Positions 1-13,537 of a DNA stretch of 64,000 nucleotides are shown in pieces; position 1 is the stretch's first letter; each line of letters starts with the position of its first letter. The notes under the pieces were generated by a model. It worked only from the letters and a program-made list of their open reading frames with translations. It did not search any database and had not been told where the DNA came from. Both the position numbers and the translations under genes were made by a program. Origin of the DNA: Marvania coccoides (taxonomy: Eukaryota > Chlorophyta > Trebouxiophyceae > Chlorellales > Chlorellaceae); NCBI GenBank assembly GCA_963854735.1, contig OY978097.1:3286001-3350000 (forward strand), in the 5' to 3' direction.

Positions 1-223
1 AAAGAGTAATATCGCGCTTGCGGGCTTCCCGGCTCCGGCACAGGACTCCTTAATTGGTTGGCACTGCACGACGACAGCGGAGGCACCGGCAAAGGGACCG
101 GCAGTACCGCAAAGGCGAATATATTTTGTTCGGGCTCCCCTGACGCCTGCCAGACGACCACCGCGTGCCAAAACTTGCCTTGCGAGAAGGTTCCATCCCT
201 AGCGAGGCGTGGATCGCGGTCAT
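1..223 (-). CDS. Possible 5' end of a gene running off the left edge
   Basis: Tentative. On the minus strand an ATG at 223 (a second in-frame ATG at 196) opens a 45-nt exon ending at 179 with AAG. It is followed by GCAAGT, the consensus of a GC-type splice donor. A good acceptor (GTCGTCGTGCAG) ends at 64, and the sequence from 63 to 1 stays open for 21 codons in the phase-matched frame. The joined N-terminus would read MEPSRK then CQPIKESCAGAGKPAS. It is too short to assign to a family. It would be transcribed away from the splicing-factor gene that starts at 657. Without the splice, the same frame hits a stop soon after. Confidence 0.3.
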
Positions 224-656
224 TCCGTCGCAGGGGAGCAGGCGGAGTGAGTCGTCGAGATTAATTATTTTTTTCAACGTCGCGAGATGGCGCAGCGCAA
301 TCGCATTTCCGTGTTCTAATAAAATGAAATAATCTGCATGACGAAACTCGAAAGTGTCCAGGGGTCGGTGATGGAAAAAAAATTGTCTTGCTCGATTGCT
401 CGCACTCCCCCGATTAAACCTGAACAGTTTCAGGTCGTTCCTCAGTCCTTTCCTGCCCCTCCAGAAGCTCGGGGCATTTGCGGCCTCTCTTTTGCAGTTA
501 ATTTGCCATTTTTTCTGTAAACGGCTGTGTTCAACGAGAGCTACGCGCACATTGATTTTCAGCTTGTTCAACGCATTTAATTCAGATGCAAAACTAATTA
601 ATCGCGGTAGTTTTGTGGCTGTTTCAGCTCTCTTCCTATGCACAAACAAGAATAAG

Positions 657-3566
<2,910 letters not shown>

Positions 3567-3832
3567 ATAAATAAATAAATCGCTTTTCTATATTTTTGCT
3601 TACTTGCATATGTACATGTACAGAGAGGTCACAAAATATTTTTCCGAATGAAAGAATGAAGCGTAAAAAGAATTGGTTAGTTCATTTCTATAAAAGAATA
3701 TCTGCAAAGAAGAGATGGCCGTCCTCTTTCGTCGCATGCAGCAGCCTTTCTTCCATTATTATTTTAAGAAAGGAAGCAGTCTACTCGTTTGCGGCATGAA
3801 ATGCCTCATCACAACCGGCTTTTGTGCTCTAG

Positions 3833-4970
3833 TCACTCAGCCGCCACGCCGTTAGCATTCTCTTTCGCCGCCTCTTCCGCCTCCAGCTCCTCCAGGTACT
3901 TCTCGGCAGACAACGCCGCCATGCAGCCGCTGCCAGCGGCGGTAATGGCCTGGCGCCACTTCTTGTCCTGAACGTCTCCCGCAGCGAACACGCCCTTGAT
4001 GGAAGTGTCTGCGGTGCCGGGGGCGGTCACGATGTAGCCGTCCTCGTCCAGCTCCAGCTGGCCATCCAGAAATTTGGTGGCGGGCTCGTGGCCGATGGCA
4101 AAGAAGAGGCCAGCCACAGGCACGTCGGTGACCTCCCCGGTCTTCAGGCTCTTCACCTTCAAGCCGCCCAGCTTGCCCTTGTCGTCGCCGTACGCCTCGT
4201 CCACCACTGAGCTCCACAGGAACTCAATCTTGGGGTGGGCCAGCGCGCGGGCCTGCATGATCTTGGAGGCGCGCAGCTCGTCGCGGCGGTGAATGATGTA
4301 GACCTTGGAGCCGTACTTGGTGAGGAACACGGCCTCCTCCATGGCGGAGTCTCCTCCTCCAATGACGGCAATGGGCTTGTTGCGAAACATGGGTGCAGCA
4401 CCGTCGCACACAGCGCAAGCGGAAATGCCCTTGTTCCAGAAACCGGTGTCCTCGTCGGAGCCGGGGAAGGGTAGGCGGCGGGCGACGGCGCCCGTGGCAA
4501 TGATGACTGCGTCCGCCGTGACCTCCTTTTCGTCGGTGGTGATTTTGAAGGGGCGCACTGAGAGGTCCACCTTGGAGACGGTCTCCGAGAAGATCTGGGT
4601 GCCAAAGCGCTCGCTCTGGGCGCGGAATTTCTCGCATATTTCCCCTCCCATGATGCCCTCTGGGAATCCAGGAAAGTTTTCAACGTCGGTGGTGGTGGTC
4701 AGCTGCCCACCAGCGGCGATGCCGTTGGCCATCCAGCCCTCCAGCATCAGGGGCTTCAACTCTGGCGGAAATGAGGTGGGAATGGGGGAGGGAGGGGTGA
4801 GGAACGGGCGAGGAGTGATCAAACGTGAGGAGTATAATCTTCCAAAATTTTGAAAGCATGCAGCGAAGAGGGAGCTCACCAGCGCGGGCGGCATAGATGG
4901 CCGCGGTGTGCCCGGCAGGCCCACTGCCGATGATGCACAGTTTCGTCTTAAGCTGCTCTTTTGCGGCCAT
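3833..4970 (-). CDS. NADPH-dependent thioredoxin reductase (low-molecular-weight type)
   Basis: Flavoenzyme that passes electrons from NADPH to thioredoxin. Exon 1 (4970-4880) and exon 2 (4761-3833) join over a 118-nt GT-AG intron to give 339 residues, the usual size for bacterial/plant NTRA/NTRB enzymes. Seen: the FAD-binding [20 protein letters not shown] near the N-terminus, the segment [19 protein letters not shown], the redox centre CAVC at about residue 147, the NADPH-binding [10 protein letters not shown] and HRRDELRAS, and the C-terminal FAD-binding [16 protein letters not shown]. No C-terminal thioredoxin domain, so it is not the plastid NTRC fusion. No clear transit peptide (starts [15 protein letters not shown]), suggesting cytosol or dual location. 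Confidence 0.96.
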
Positions 4971-5254
4971 TGCTGCTGCGCTGAACAGTCTTGAAAACTT
5001 ACTCAGTTTGAGGCCGTGGGCGTGAGGCAGGGGGGGAATGGAGTGCGTTGTTATCTAGAATAGCTCGAGCGGGTCAGCCACGCTCCTAGATGATGCAATG
5101 GACCAGCAAGTGTGAAACGTTTCAAACGCAGCATGAAGGCTAAAATACTGAGGATAGAGAATCCAAATGGGCTTAATTTTATATTTGCGCAACTGCATTT
5201 TGAGACATTAAATCGGCTGCACCGCCGCTCGAGAGGATAGAAGCAGCCTGAGGG

Positions 5255-6061
5255 ATGAAATTGCAATCAGCAACCTCGGCCTGGAGAGGATCGCGCAGCT
5301 GCGGGGAAACCAGCTGCTGCAGAAGACCATCCACAGCGTCCGCAGGCCATTGCAGCGGCAAGCCCACCCATCAACGCACAGCAGCGCAGGGTTCCAATTC
5401 TCAGTTTGACGCCACCCCGTCTCGCCGCTCCCTCCTTGCCGCCGTCCCTGCGCTGCTGGCCCTCGCCCCCGCCCGCCAGGCCCTGGCATTCACTACCCCT
5501 CCCCCTGGCTTCCGCTACCACCAGGACAAGCTCGACGGCTACTCCTTCTTCTACCCCGAGGACTGGCTGCCCGTCACCACCTCTGGCAACGACGTATTCT
5601 TCCGCAACCCCTTCAACATCGAAGAGAACCTGTTTGTGGACGTGTCGTCGCCCTCCTCCTCCAAGTACACCTCGCTGGAGGTCCTGGGCAGCCCCGAGGA
5701 GGCGGCTAAAATGACGGTGGACCAGTTTTTGGAAGAGTTCATGTCCACTCGGATCGGCGTGCGACGGGAGGGCGAGGCGGTGTCTTCTGTGCTGCGCACA
5801 GGGGCAGACGGTCGGCAGTACTTGGACATTCAGACGCGGGTCAAGTCGTACGCTTCCCGCAACCAACTGGCAGTGACCCAGGCTGAGATTGATCAGGCGA
5901 TTGAGCTGGAGTGGGACAGGGTGTACCTGACGGTGCTGGGCACGGCCAACAACCGGCTATACTCGATGCGGCTGCAGACCCCGCAAGGTGTGTATGCTGC
6001 CAACCCCGAGCGGCTGCTGGCAGTGACGCAGTCGTTCACGTGCAAGGAGGTGTCGGTGTAA
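5255..6061 (+). CDS. PsbP-domain thylakoid lumen protein
   Basis: A single exon of 268 residues. The first ~80 residues form a two-part targeting signal: a Ser/Arg-rich stromal transit region, then a twin-arginine lumen signal (SRRSLLAAVPALLALAPARQALA) with a likely cut before FTTPP. The mature part is a PsbP-like fold (FRYHQDKLDGYSFFYPEDWL, GNDVFFRNPFNIEENLFVDV, RNQLAVTQAEIDQAIELEWD). It matches the plant PPD group of extrinsic lumen proteins rather than PsbP itself, because of the long conserved central block. The expected role is assembly or stability of photosynthetic complexes; which PPD member it is cannot be settled by eye. The start codon is the first ATG before the transit region. 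Confidence 0.92.
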   Translation: MKLQSATSAWRGSRSCGETSCCRRPSTASAGHCSGKPTHQRTAAQGSNSQFDATPSRRSLLAAVPALLALAPARQALAFTTPPPGFRYHQDKLDGYSFFYPEDWLPVTTSGNDVFFRNPFNIEENLFVDVSSPSSSKYTSLEVLGSPEEAAKMTVDQFLEEFMSTRIGVRREGEAVSSVLRTGADGRQYLDIQTRVKSYASRNQLAVTQAEIDQAIELEWDRVYLTVLGTANNRLYSMRLQTPQGVYAANPERLLAVTQSFTCKEVSV

Positions 6062-6205
6062 ATTGATTGGTTTGTTACCAAGTACAAATTTTAGTATGGT
6101 ACATGAAACATGAATGAAAACAGAAGAGTACTTAATGCACCACATCATCCGTTAATTTGCAACTATCTAATTTCGTCAGTCAGTCGGTCAAAAATAAAGG
6201 GCTCA

Positions 6206-6885
6206 TTAGCTCTCTTCATCTTCGCTGTCTGTGTCTCCTGTGCCATCGTCAGCCCATGTTGCCTCCACCACCTCCTTCACCCGCCGGTTGTATTCCTTTC
6301 GGTTGTCCACAAACAGGCGGGCGGCCTCGGAGTTGGCTGGCGAGTTGGGGTTGGGGTCGGACAGCAGCGACTGGATGGAGGTCAGCACCGCAGAAACGTC
6401 ATATATTGGACTCCACTGGTTTTGTAGAATGTCTAGGCAGATGCCGCCGTCAGCGTACACTGTGGAAACAGAGGAGCGGGGAAATTTTCAATTTAAATTT
6501 ATTTGCAAATTTCTGCTTCTTAGTCGTTAATTCATTAAAAAAATGCCTTACCGTTTGGGTGAAAGAGTCTCGTTATGAACTTGACCACCGGCGCTTTGTT
6601 GGGGTAGTCTTCTGAAAAATCCATCGTCAGTCGAAACACGCCGCCGTCCCAGATGGTGCCCTCGGGCCCGAAAATGACGGCGTTCCACTGCATGATGTTT
6701 TCGGCTCGGGGGCAGGCGTTGACGCCCTCGGGCGGGTCCTGCTGCAGCTCTGCGCATATTGTTTGAAAGTGAAGCTGCGGTGAGCGTCTATGGACATGTG
6801 AAATTGAAACACAGACAAAAGCTGCACAGCGCCACGGCTTACTCTTAAAGTCTCGCATGAGACGCTTTCGTGCTGGCGTCGTCAT
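6206..6885 (-). CDS. Ubiquitin-conjugating enzyme E2, RAD6/UBC2 type
   Basis: Three exons (6885-6843, 6749-6552, 6459-6206) separated by 93- and 92-nt introns give 164 residues. The protein begins [20 protein letters not shown], nearly the RAD6/UBE2A consensus. It carries the E2 core [12 protein letters not shown] and the active-site Cys in [14 protein letters not shown] at about residue 88, followed by [13 protein letters not shown]. The C-terminus is acidic ([14 protein letters not shown]), like yeast Rad6, whereas animal RAD6 lacks such a tail. Family role: PCNA monoubiquitination in damage tolerance with RAD18, and histone H2B ubiquitination with Bre1-type ligases. Confidence 0.96.
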
Positions 6886-7266
6886 TTGGGCGTATTGACA
6901 GAGAGTTGGGCGCCAACAATTGAGTTTAGTTTTTAATTTGGAGGAGGCCGATGCCGCGCGTCTCGTGCTGACCGGCGAAAACTAGTTTCGAGGTGTTATG
7001 AACAGCGGTCAATAGTTACAAATTTGTCGAATAAAAGCCATCCTGCTCGTCCGTCCGCTTCGTATATTAATTTTCAAGTTCATTTACGACAAAATAATGC
7101 GTTCATTCATTATATCTTGTAGATTCGCATTAGATTGACGCAAAGGCCAGCACAGAGAGCGATCCAGACACAAACACACAAAAAATTCCACCACCACCAA
7201 TTTAATCAGACGAAAACAGAAACTCGCTCTGATTGCGTTGGTGCCCATTCGCATTCTTCAAAGAGG

Positions 7267-9590
7267 ATGGTAGGAGCTGGGATGGGCGTTGGGGCCATTC
7301 GTGGGGCCCCATTTCGCCCAGTGGCAGCACGTTTTCCGTTGCCAAGGTGAGAAACTGTGACACCCAGCAGCCTGTTCTCCTGTGGTGGACCCTCCAAACT
7401 GACAGTTACGTGTGGTGGCATGATTGCAGGGCCGTTGCGCGCCCGATTCGGCGTGTGGAGCTGGGATTGACTGGGAATGTGATTTTGTGCCAAACTGGTG
7501 TGTTCCGTGCTGCAAGCTGCGCCCGCAGGCGGCCCCTGCAGCACGCCGCCGCCGCAGCTGCAGATAGCACTGCCGCTCTGGGCGCCATAGACGAGCTGAG
7601 CAGCTCTCCCACGGTTGCCAAGGCGGCCACTCGCGCCGACCGACTGGAGGCTGTGCTGCTGCTGCGAAAGCTGTACCGCAACCTGCTGCGCGCAGAGCCC
7701 CTCCTGCAGCTTCCCTCCCCGGTGTACGTGGCCCCCGAGGAGCCTGCCGCCGTGCTGGAAGCAGACGTGGTGTCTTCCATCGACATGGCAGCGGCAGCAG
7801 CGGATGCAGACGCAGAGCTGCAGCGGGTCATCGACGAGGCGGTGGTGGTGGTAGCAGAGATGGAGCTCACCGCGGAGGAGCTGCGGGTGGGGCTGCGCGC
7901 CTTGAAGGGCGCCCCCCTGCCCTATGGCTCGCTGTTTGGCGGCTTGGCAAACCCCACCGCGGCAGAGGAGGCGGTGCAGACCCAGGTGGCGGCGGTGTAC
8001 AAGCAGCTGTTGGAGCGGGTGACGCTGGAGATGGAGACCCTGCCGTTCCCTTCGCTGCTGGCTGCCCAGGCGGCCATGGACGCCAGGAATGCTCGCTACC
8101 GAGGCCCAGGGGCGCTGTCGCCGCTGGACTCGACGGGAGACTCCGAGGGGGCTCCCGAGGGGGGGTATATTGGGGGCACGGAGGCGCGGCGGGGGCTGGG
8201 CGAGCGACTCACAGAGGCGGAGCGCGTGGCTGAGCGGTTCCTGGCAAAGCGGTTGCAGCCGGCTGTGGCCCGCGTGCGCGACACCTCCCCCGAGGGCCTG
8301 ATCCAGGGGGTGCAACAGAGCGCGTACTGGGCGAGGGGGCTGTGGGATCGGTTGAATGGCGCTGCCGCCGGCAATGGCGCAGTGAAGGCGCCTTCAGGGC
8401 TGCCGCTGCCTGTTACAACGGAGGCGGAGCGCACGGCGGCAGTGGACTCGCTGCACGGCGAGATTGAGGAGCTGGAGCGCAAGCTGCAGGACGCCAGCAA
8501 GGCTCGGGAGACTCGGCTTCGCAAGGCAGGCATCCAGGGCCGAGCGCGCATGGCTGCGGAGCTGCGCCAGATGGACAACGAGGTGGCGGCGGTGTCGCGC
8601 GCACTGGCGGTGCGCACGTTGCAGCTGGAGATGGAGTTTGTGTATGGCTGCCTAGAGAGCGAAGCTGTCGACGTTTTGGGCGACCCGTCGAGCAGCACAG
8701 TGGCGCTGGCGCTGGCCCGTCGAGGGTCCACCGACGAGGTGGCGCTGCTGGCTGCTGAGTTCCGGCAGCTGGACGGCGAGCTTGCCACCATGGCTGCTGA
8801 GGTTGAGAGCGGCGGTGCTCTGTACATTGACGACGCAGAACTGGCAGCGCTGGCATCTGAGATCCCAGATCTGAGGGTGCGGCTAGGGGTGGGGGACACC
8901 ACGGTGTTTGGAGGGCAGAAGTTCTCGCTGAACCGGCTACAGATGCAGCTGCGGCAGGCGATTGCCACCATCGTTGAGGCTGGCAACTTTGGCACCAGGG
9001 GGGTGCGGCTGCTGGGGTCGGACCTGTCGGCGGCAGGGCGGCTGTTCTGGCGGGCACTGTTGGGCGGCACGCTGAAGCCTCGCGAGGTGGCTGCGCTGCG
9101 TCGCACAGCCCGCGACCTCCTCACGTTTATTCCCTTTGCCATCATCCTCATCCTGCCGCTCACCCCCGTGGGCCACGTTTTGATCTTCGGGTTCATTCAG
9201 CGCTACTTCCCTGGGTTCTTTCCCTCCCAGTTCACCACCAGGCGGCAGGACCTGATGGTCAAGTACGAGGAGCTGACGAAGCAGCTGCAAAAGGCGCAGC
9301 TGGCTGCAGAGGAGGAGAGCGACGAGATGGCGTTCCAAAAGGCGGCAGCGGCGGCGGTGGCGGAGGTGCAGCGCAAGGCCGCGACGGCCGCAGCTGCCAA
9401 TGCGGCGGCGGCAAACGCGGTGAGCAAGGCATCGGCGGGGCTTGCTGACAAGAAGCAGGAGCACACGCAGCAGAAACAGCAGGAGAGTAACGATGAGGGA
9501 GATGAGGGGCCTGCTGCTGCTGCGGTGCGCAAGTTGCAGGAGGAGTTGGCGGCGGCGGCAGACAGCTCGTACACAGAGGTTGAGGAGTAG
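7267..9590 (+). CDS. LETM1-like protein, plant plastid type
   Basis: Exon 1 (7267-7346) encodes a basic, Ala/Arg-rich leader. It joins over an 83-nt intron to exon 2 (7430-9590) and gives 746 residues. The leader plus RPIRRVELG and CARRRPLQHAAA fits an organelle transit peptide. A long helical, Glu/Ala-rich middle region follows, then the LETM1-like core near 590-650: ARDLLTFIPFAIILILPLTP, VGHVLIFGFIQRYFPGFFPS, with one strong membrane segment. The C-terminus is Ala/Gln-rich coiled coil. Plant proteins with this exact block are annotated LETM1-like and predicted plastidial. An ion-exchange role as in mitochondrial LETM1 is inference only. Confidence 0.88.
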
Positions 9591-9892
9591 GAGGAGTGTG
9601 TGGATGCGAAAGACCAGAAATTAACCGCATTGTGAAAGTTTGAGAGCGGAAATGAGGCGAAACCTTGAAAGGAACTACTCTTTTTAGCCGACCTTTTATC
9701 CCATTTTTTTCCTTCAGTAATCAACTCCCTTTAGTAAAAGTCTTTTATTGCCTTTTTTTAATCTTTTCTTTCGTTTTGGTACATACTACTACAACTACTA
9801 CTACTACAAGTGGGCAGCAATGTCCATCTGTCTTTCATGAACGGGACGATGGTTGCGTTTGTAAGAGATGTGACTATTTTCCCATTTTCCCG
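9591..9892. other. Intergenic, convergent 3' ends
   Basis: The gap between two convergent genes. It is T-rich and holds an imperfect ACT/CTA microsatellite at about 9784-9809. No coding signal seen. Confidence 0.7.
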
Positions 9893-10827
9893 TCACTCCA
9901 GCGTCTTGTCTTTGAAGTTTGCAAACTTTGACTTTGTGGAGTACGAGTAGGGGATGCCATGCGACTTCAGCAGCTCCTCCAACTCCTTCTTGGTCTCTTC
10001 AGGCTTGGTCTGCAACACAACAACAACGGCAGGCACATCAATAAATTAAGTTCATTTCCCCGACCAGTTGATCAAATAAACAACTCGGAAAATCAACTCA
10101 CCGTCTCGCACTCCAGCTCGTGCAGCGTGCCCCACGGGTAACTGGTCTGGTCCACCTCCAGCAGGTGGCCTGCTCCCCACTGGTACTCGCGACGCAGGTT
10201 GTGAAATCCGCCCAGCGCGGACAGGCCGTGCTTGAACTCGAACTGAGACTTCAGCTTTTCGATCAGCGGCGACCCCGAGGCCAGCAAGGCGTCAGGGTCG
10301 GAGAGGTAGGCCCGAGCCTTTTTGGCGTCAACGGTCTCTTCCTCCTCGGGAGCAGTGCCCACGCCATCCGCCAGCACCTGCTTGCCCTTGACGGTGATTA
10401 CCGCCTTGCGATCGGTGTCGTAGAACCGCAGGCGCAGGACGACCCGCTGAGAGCTGAGCTCCTCGGCAGCGCCGTCAAAAAAAAAGTTTTCCTGCTCGTG
10501 GGCCTGCTTGAAGCACGGCAGCAAGGCCTCACACAGAGCCTCCCAGCACGCGGAGTCGGGGAGGCGCAGCTTGACCTCCACTTCCGTGCCGGACAGGCCG
10601 TGGGAAGCAGCGGCGGGCGGTGTTGAAGTCATTGAGCAGCTGGTCTTCCAGGAGGCGGGGGCTGCAGTCCAATGCGTTGCGCGGCAGTCAGTCCTTGCTG
10701 AGGCTGCTGCTGAGAGAAAACTCCTTGCTGGGGGGCTGTAGAGGGCGTGTTCTGATCGCGTTCTAGTTTGATGGCGTCGAACTGCGAGCAGGAGCCACCA
10801 TCGTTCGTTATTTCGATGACACGACAT
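9893..10827 (-). CDS. CYTH-domain triphosphate tunnel metalloenzyme (TTM3-like)
   Basis: Acts on tripolyphosphate or similar triphosphates in characterised plant relatives. Exon 1 ends at 10102 and exon 2 is 10009-9893, joined in phase over a 92-nt intron. The hallmark ExExK is present (EVEVKLRLP), then VVLRLRFY, AVITVKGK, a FEFKHGLSALGGFHN-like segment, and LLEVDQTSYPWGTLHELECE near the C-terminus. Exon 2 adds the family's helical tail (KKELEELLKSHGIPYSYS). The start is uncertain: ATG at 10632 begins MTSTPPAAASHG just before the CYTH core (cytosolic form), while ATG at 10827 adds about 65 basic, Ser/Arg-rich residues that could be an organelle leader. Confidence 0.87.
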
Positions 10828-11246
10828 TGACAACGGCTTCTTAAATTATATACCCACCTCTTCTTTGTCTTCCAAGCGCAGCTCTATTCTGGTAGGCTTG
10901 TGATGCAACATGAATATAACTTTTGCACACCGGGACGGCCACCACCCGCATGCAGATGTCGGCTGATTTTTAAATTTTATGTAAATGGGCTGTGGGTAAA
11001 ACGCAAGAAAAAGGAGGTCGTCAAGAATTTCTTTTGCTGGATTTTTTTTAAATATTTTGTTCGTCGCTGCTCGATCGCAATGGTAAAAAGTATTAAAATA
11101 ACAATCACACAACCAGCTTGGATGCATGGAATTTGAGGAGGGGGGCTCCTCATTCATCCAACAAACTTAAACCATCAACCAATTTTACCGTCTAAAATTT
11201 CCACGGCTGGGCTGCATGGCGTGATTTTTAGGTCATCTGGATAGAA

Positions 11247-13083
11247 ATGGCACCTGTGAGTAGCACCCATATCTCGGCGGGTTTCAACACGTTGAGTTAT
11301 CGAAGATTGATTGGTCCTTCATCTGTTTTTTCGCAGTCTACGCCCACTTTCGCGGGGCTCGTGTCCCCCCGCAAGGGCGCCCACAAAGATCGTGGATTTT
11401 TTAACAACCGTCGCCACCGCCGCACCCCCGCTGCCACCCTGCTGCCGCTGCTCACCGCCTTTGGCGTGGCGGCCACGCTGATGCTCGTGTTTCGAGGCGC
11501 ATCCTTGCCTGGAGCCGACAGCAGAGACGATCTAACCGAGTTGAACGACAATGGCAACAACCCCTCCGCGGAGGCAGACCCCGCCTTCACCGGCAACATT
11601 GCCCTTTCCTATGCCCACAAAACGCCACTCCACCGCCTGGCCATCTTCGTGCTGTCCTGGGCGGAGCACTCCCCAGGCACGCGGCTCATCATCTTCACGG
11701 ACGCAGAGCTGCTGGACAACCGCCGCGTTTTGGATTTGTACGAGCAGGCGGGCGTGGAGGCTGTTCGTTTTGAGGCGCCCTCAGAAGTCGATGACCCGGG
11801 GGACGCCAAGGTACGGCTGCTCTCGCATACTCTACAAAACGCTGAGTTTTACTGTCTTAAACAGTTTGGAAATCCTTTTGTGTTTAAAATTTCAGGAGCC
11901 TCGCAAGCCAGGACGCGTCCCGCTGGCGGCGATGCAGCACTACCTGCTGTACATGGAGCAGAAGGCGCATGACGCCAAGATGGTTGCAGTTTTGGGCCCC
12001 GTTGGCGACATTGCGCTGCAGGGGGACCCCTTTGCGGAGCAGGCAGTGCAGTCTGCTGTGGCCGCGGGGAGGGTGTTGTTGACCGAGGAGGGAGGCTCCC
12101 AGCTTGGCAGGGTGCACATTCGGCACCACCAACCCACCATCCACAGCGCCAACGAGTGCTACGGCAAAGAGGGGGTCGACGCGCTGGGAAAGCGGCGACT
12201 GTTGAACCCCAACGTGGCATTTGGCCCCCGCCTGGAAGCTCTGCGGTACGTGCGCCTGATGGGCGACATTTTAGAGACCAGGGTGAGGTTCCGCTGCCTG
12301 CAGAACGCCCGTGCAGACGCCATTGCGCTGGCCCACGCGGTCTACGAGGTGGCCTCCGACAAGATGGCGCTGGATTTCAAGTTTCTGGTGGCGGTGCCCG
12401 AGGACTCTCCCGTGTTTGGCGTGGCTTTGGGGCTGCCGGCGTTGCTGGACGGTCGGGGGCGGTTGAGAAGAGATGTGCCTGGGGCTGCAGACCCTGCTGT
12501 CATCACCGACTACGCGGCACACCCCATGCTGCTGAAGAGCCTGATGGCGCGGTTCAGGCCCGTCGCACTCGACCTGCAGTTTGTTCAGAGCAGCGGGTAC
12601 AAGGGCAAGGGCATGGGGCGCAGCGCCAACGCCAAGGAGAAGGCAGCAGCGCACGGCGGTGAGGAAGACGACGAGGGTGGTGTTGATCGTGATGCGGCAG
12701 ACGACAGCGAGGGTGATGGCAATGACGCGCTGCCGGTGTCGTGGGAGGATGAGGCGAGGGAGGAGCAGGCGGAGGCGCGGCGTCAAGGCAGGAGGGAGGA
12801 CTTGGACAGGCTGGTTGATGGCATGGTGCTGGCTGGGGCTGGAGGGCGGCAGCGCGGACAGCAGGTGCAGAGGCAGCGGCCGCAAACGCAGCGTTCTCGC
12901 CCTCGTGTCATTGATTACGACAACGACGATGATGGCCTGGAAGAGTACGACGCTGGAGAAGAGCTAAGAGAGGACGCAGATGAAGACGGAATTAATGAGG
13001 AGGACAAAGATGACGCCGAATGGGCGGCTGCGGATGACCGAAATAATAGGAGAGGGCGGCAGCAAACCCACCGCACACAGTAA
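11247..13083 (+). CDS. Type II membrane protein, glycosyltransferase-like
   Basis: Three exons are proposed: 11247-11255 (MAP), 11337-11810 and 11896-13083, about 556 residues. The first intron (81 nt, GTGAGT..TTCGCAG) is in phase and free of stops, so a retained form would also be coding. One membrane segment (PLLTAFGVAATLMLVF) follows a basic stretch, as in Golgi type II enzymes. The core resembles plant nucleotide-sugar-fold proteins with a D..D..F.DPF block; here it reads VAVLGPVGDIALQGDPFAEQ, so the first Asp of the usual VLTDVRDV motif appears lost. A C-terminal tail of about 150 residues is very acidic and disordered. Catalytic activity is therefore doubtful. Confidence 0.72.
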
Positions 13084-13537
13084 ACAGTTTTATATACCCC
13101 TTTAGTACCCCACCCTTTTTATTTATATACCATCATTTCAGCACTGTATTATATATTTAATAATTGTGGTGTACTGCCTTGCTGCACCGTTTTTCTTCCC
13201 CTACCACCTCATTTTTTCCTTCTCTCCCATGCATTTGCCCAAACATTCTGAATCTGCATGGCTGCAAATTTTAGAAACATTACACGTCTCGACATAATTT
13301 CACGCTGGTAAAATATATTTAAGAAGACTAAAATGATAGCAGTATGCCGTAAGGACAAGAACACACAAAAGGGGGGGGGGGGTGTATATTCAGCAACGCT
13401 CGACGATTAAATAACCAAAGTTTAGTTCTTTCTTTTATCTCTACTCTCTACTCAAATCTACTCAACATCAAACCTAATGCGTTTTGAACCAAAGTAGTCT
13501 TTATTTTGCCTTTGCTCTTGAGATAATCACCCCATTT
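13084..13537. other. Intergenic, convergent 3' ends, with G12 tract
   Basis: AT-rich sequence between two convergent genes. The only landmark is a run of 12 G at 13371-13382. No coding or RNA-gene signal seen. Confidence 0.7.

Noticed and set aside
50..649. 199-residue open frame on minus at the left edge
   Set aside because: The upstream part is AT-rich without family content and starts in the promoter region of the TFIP11-type gene. Only the 5' end with a GC donor (1-223) has any support.
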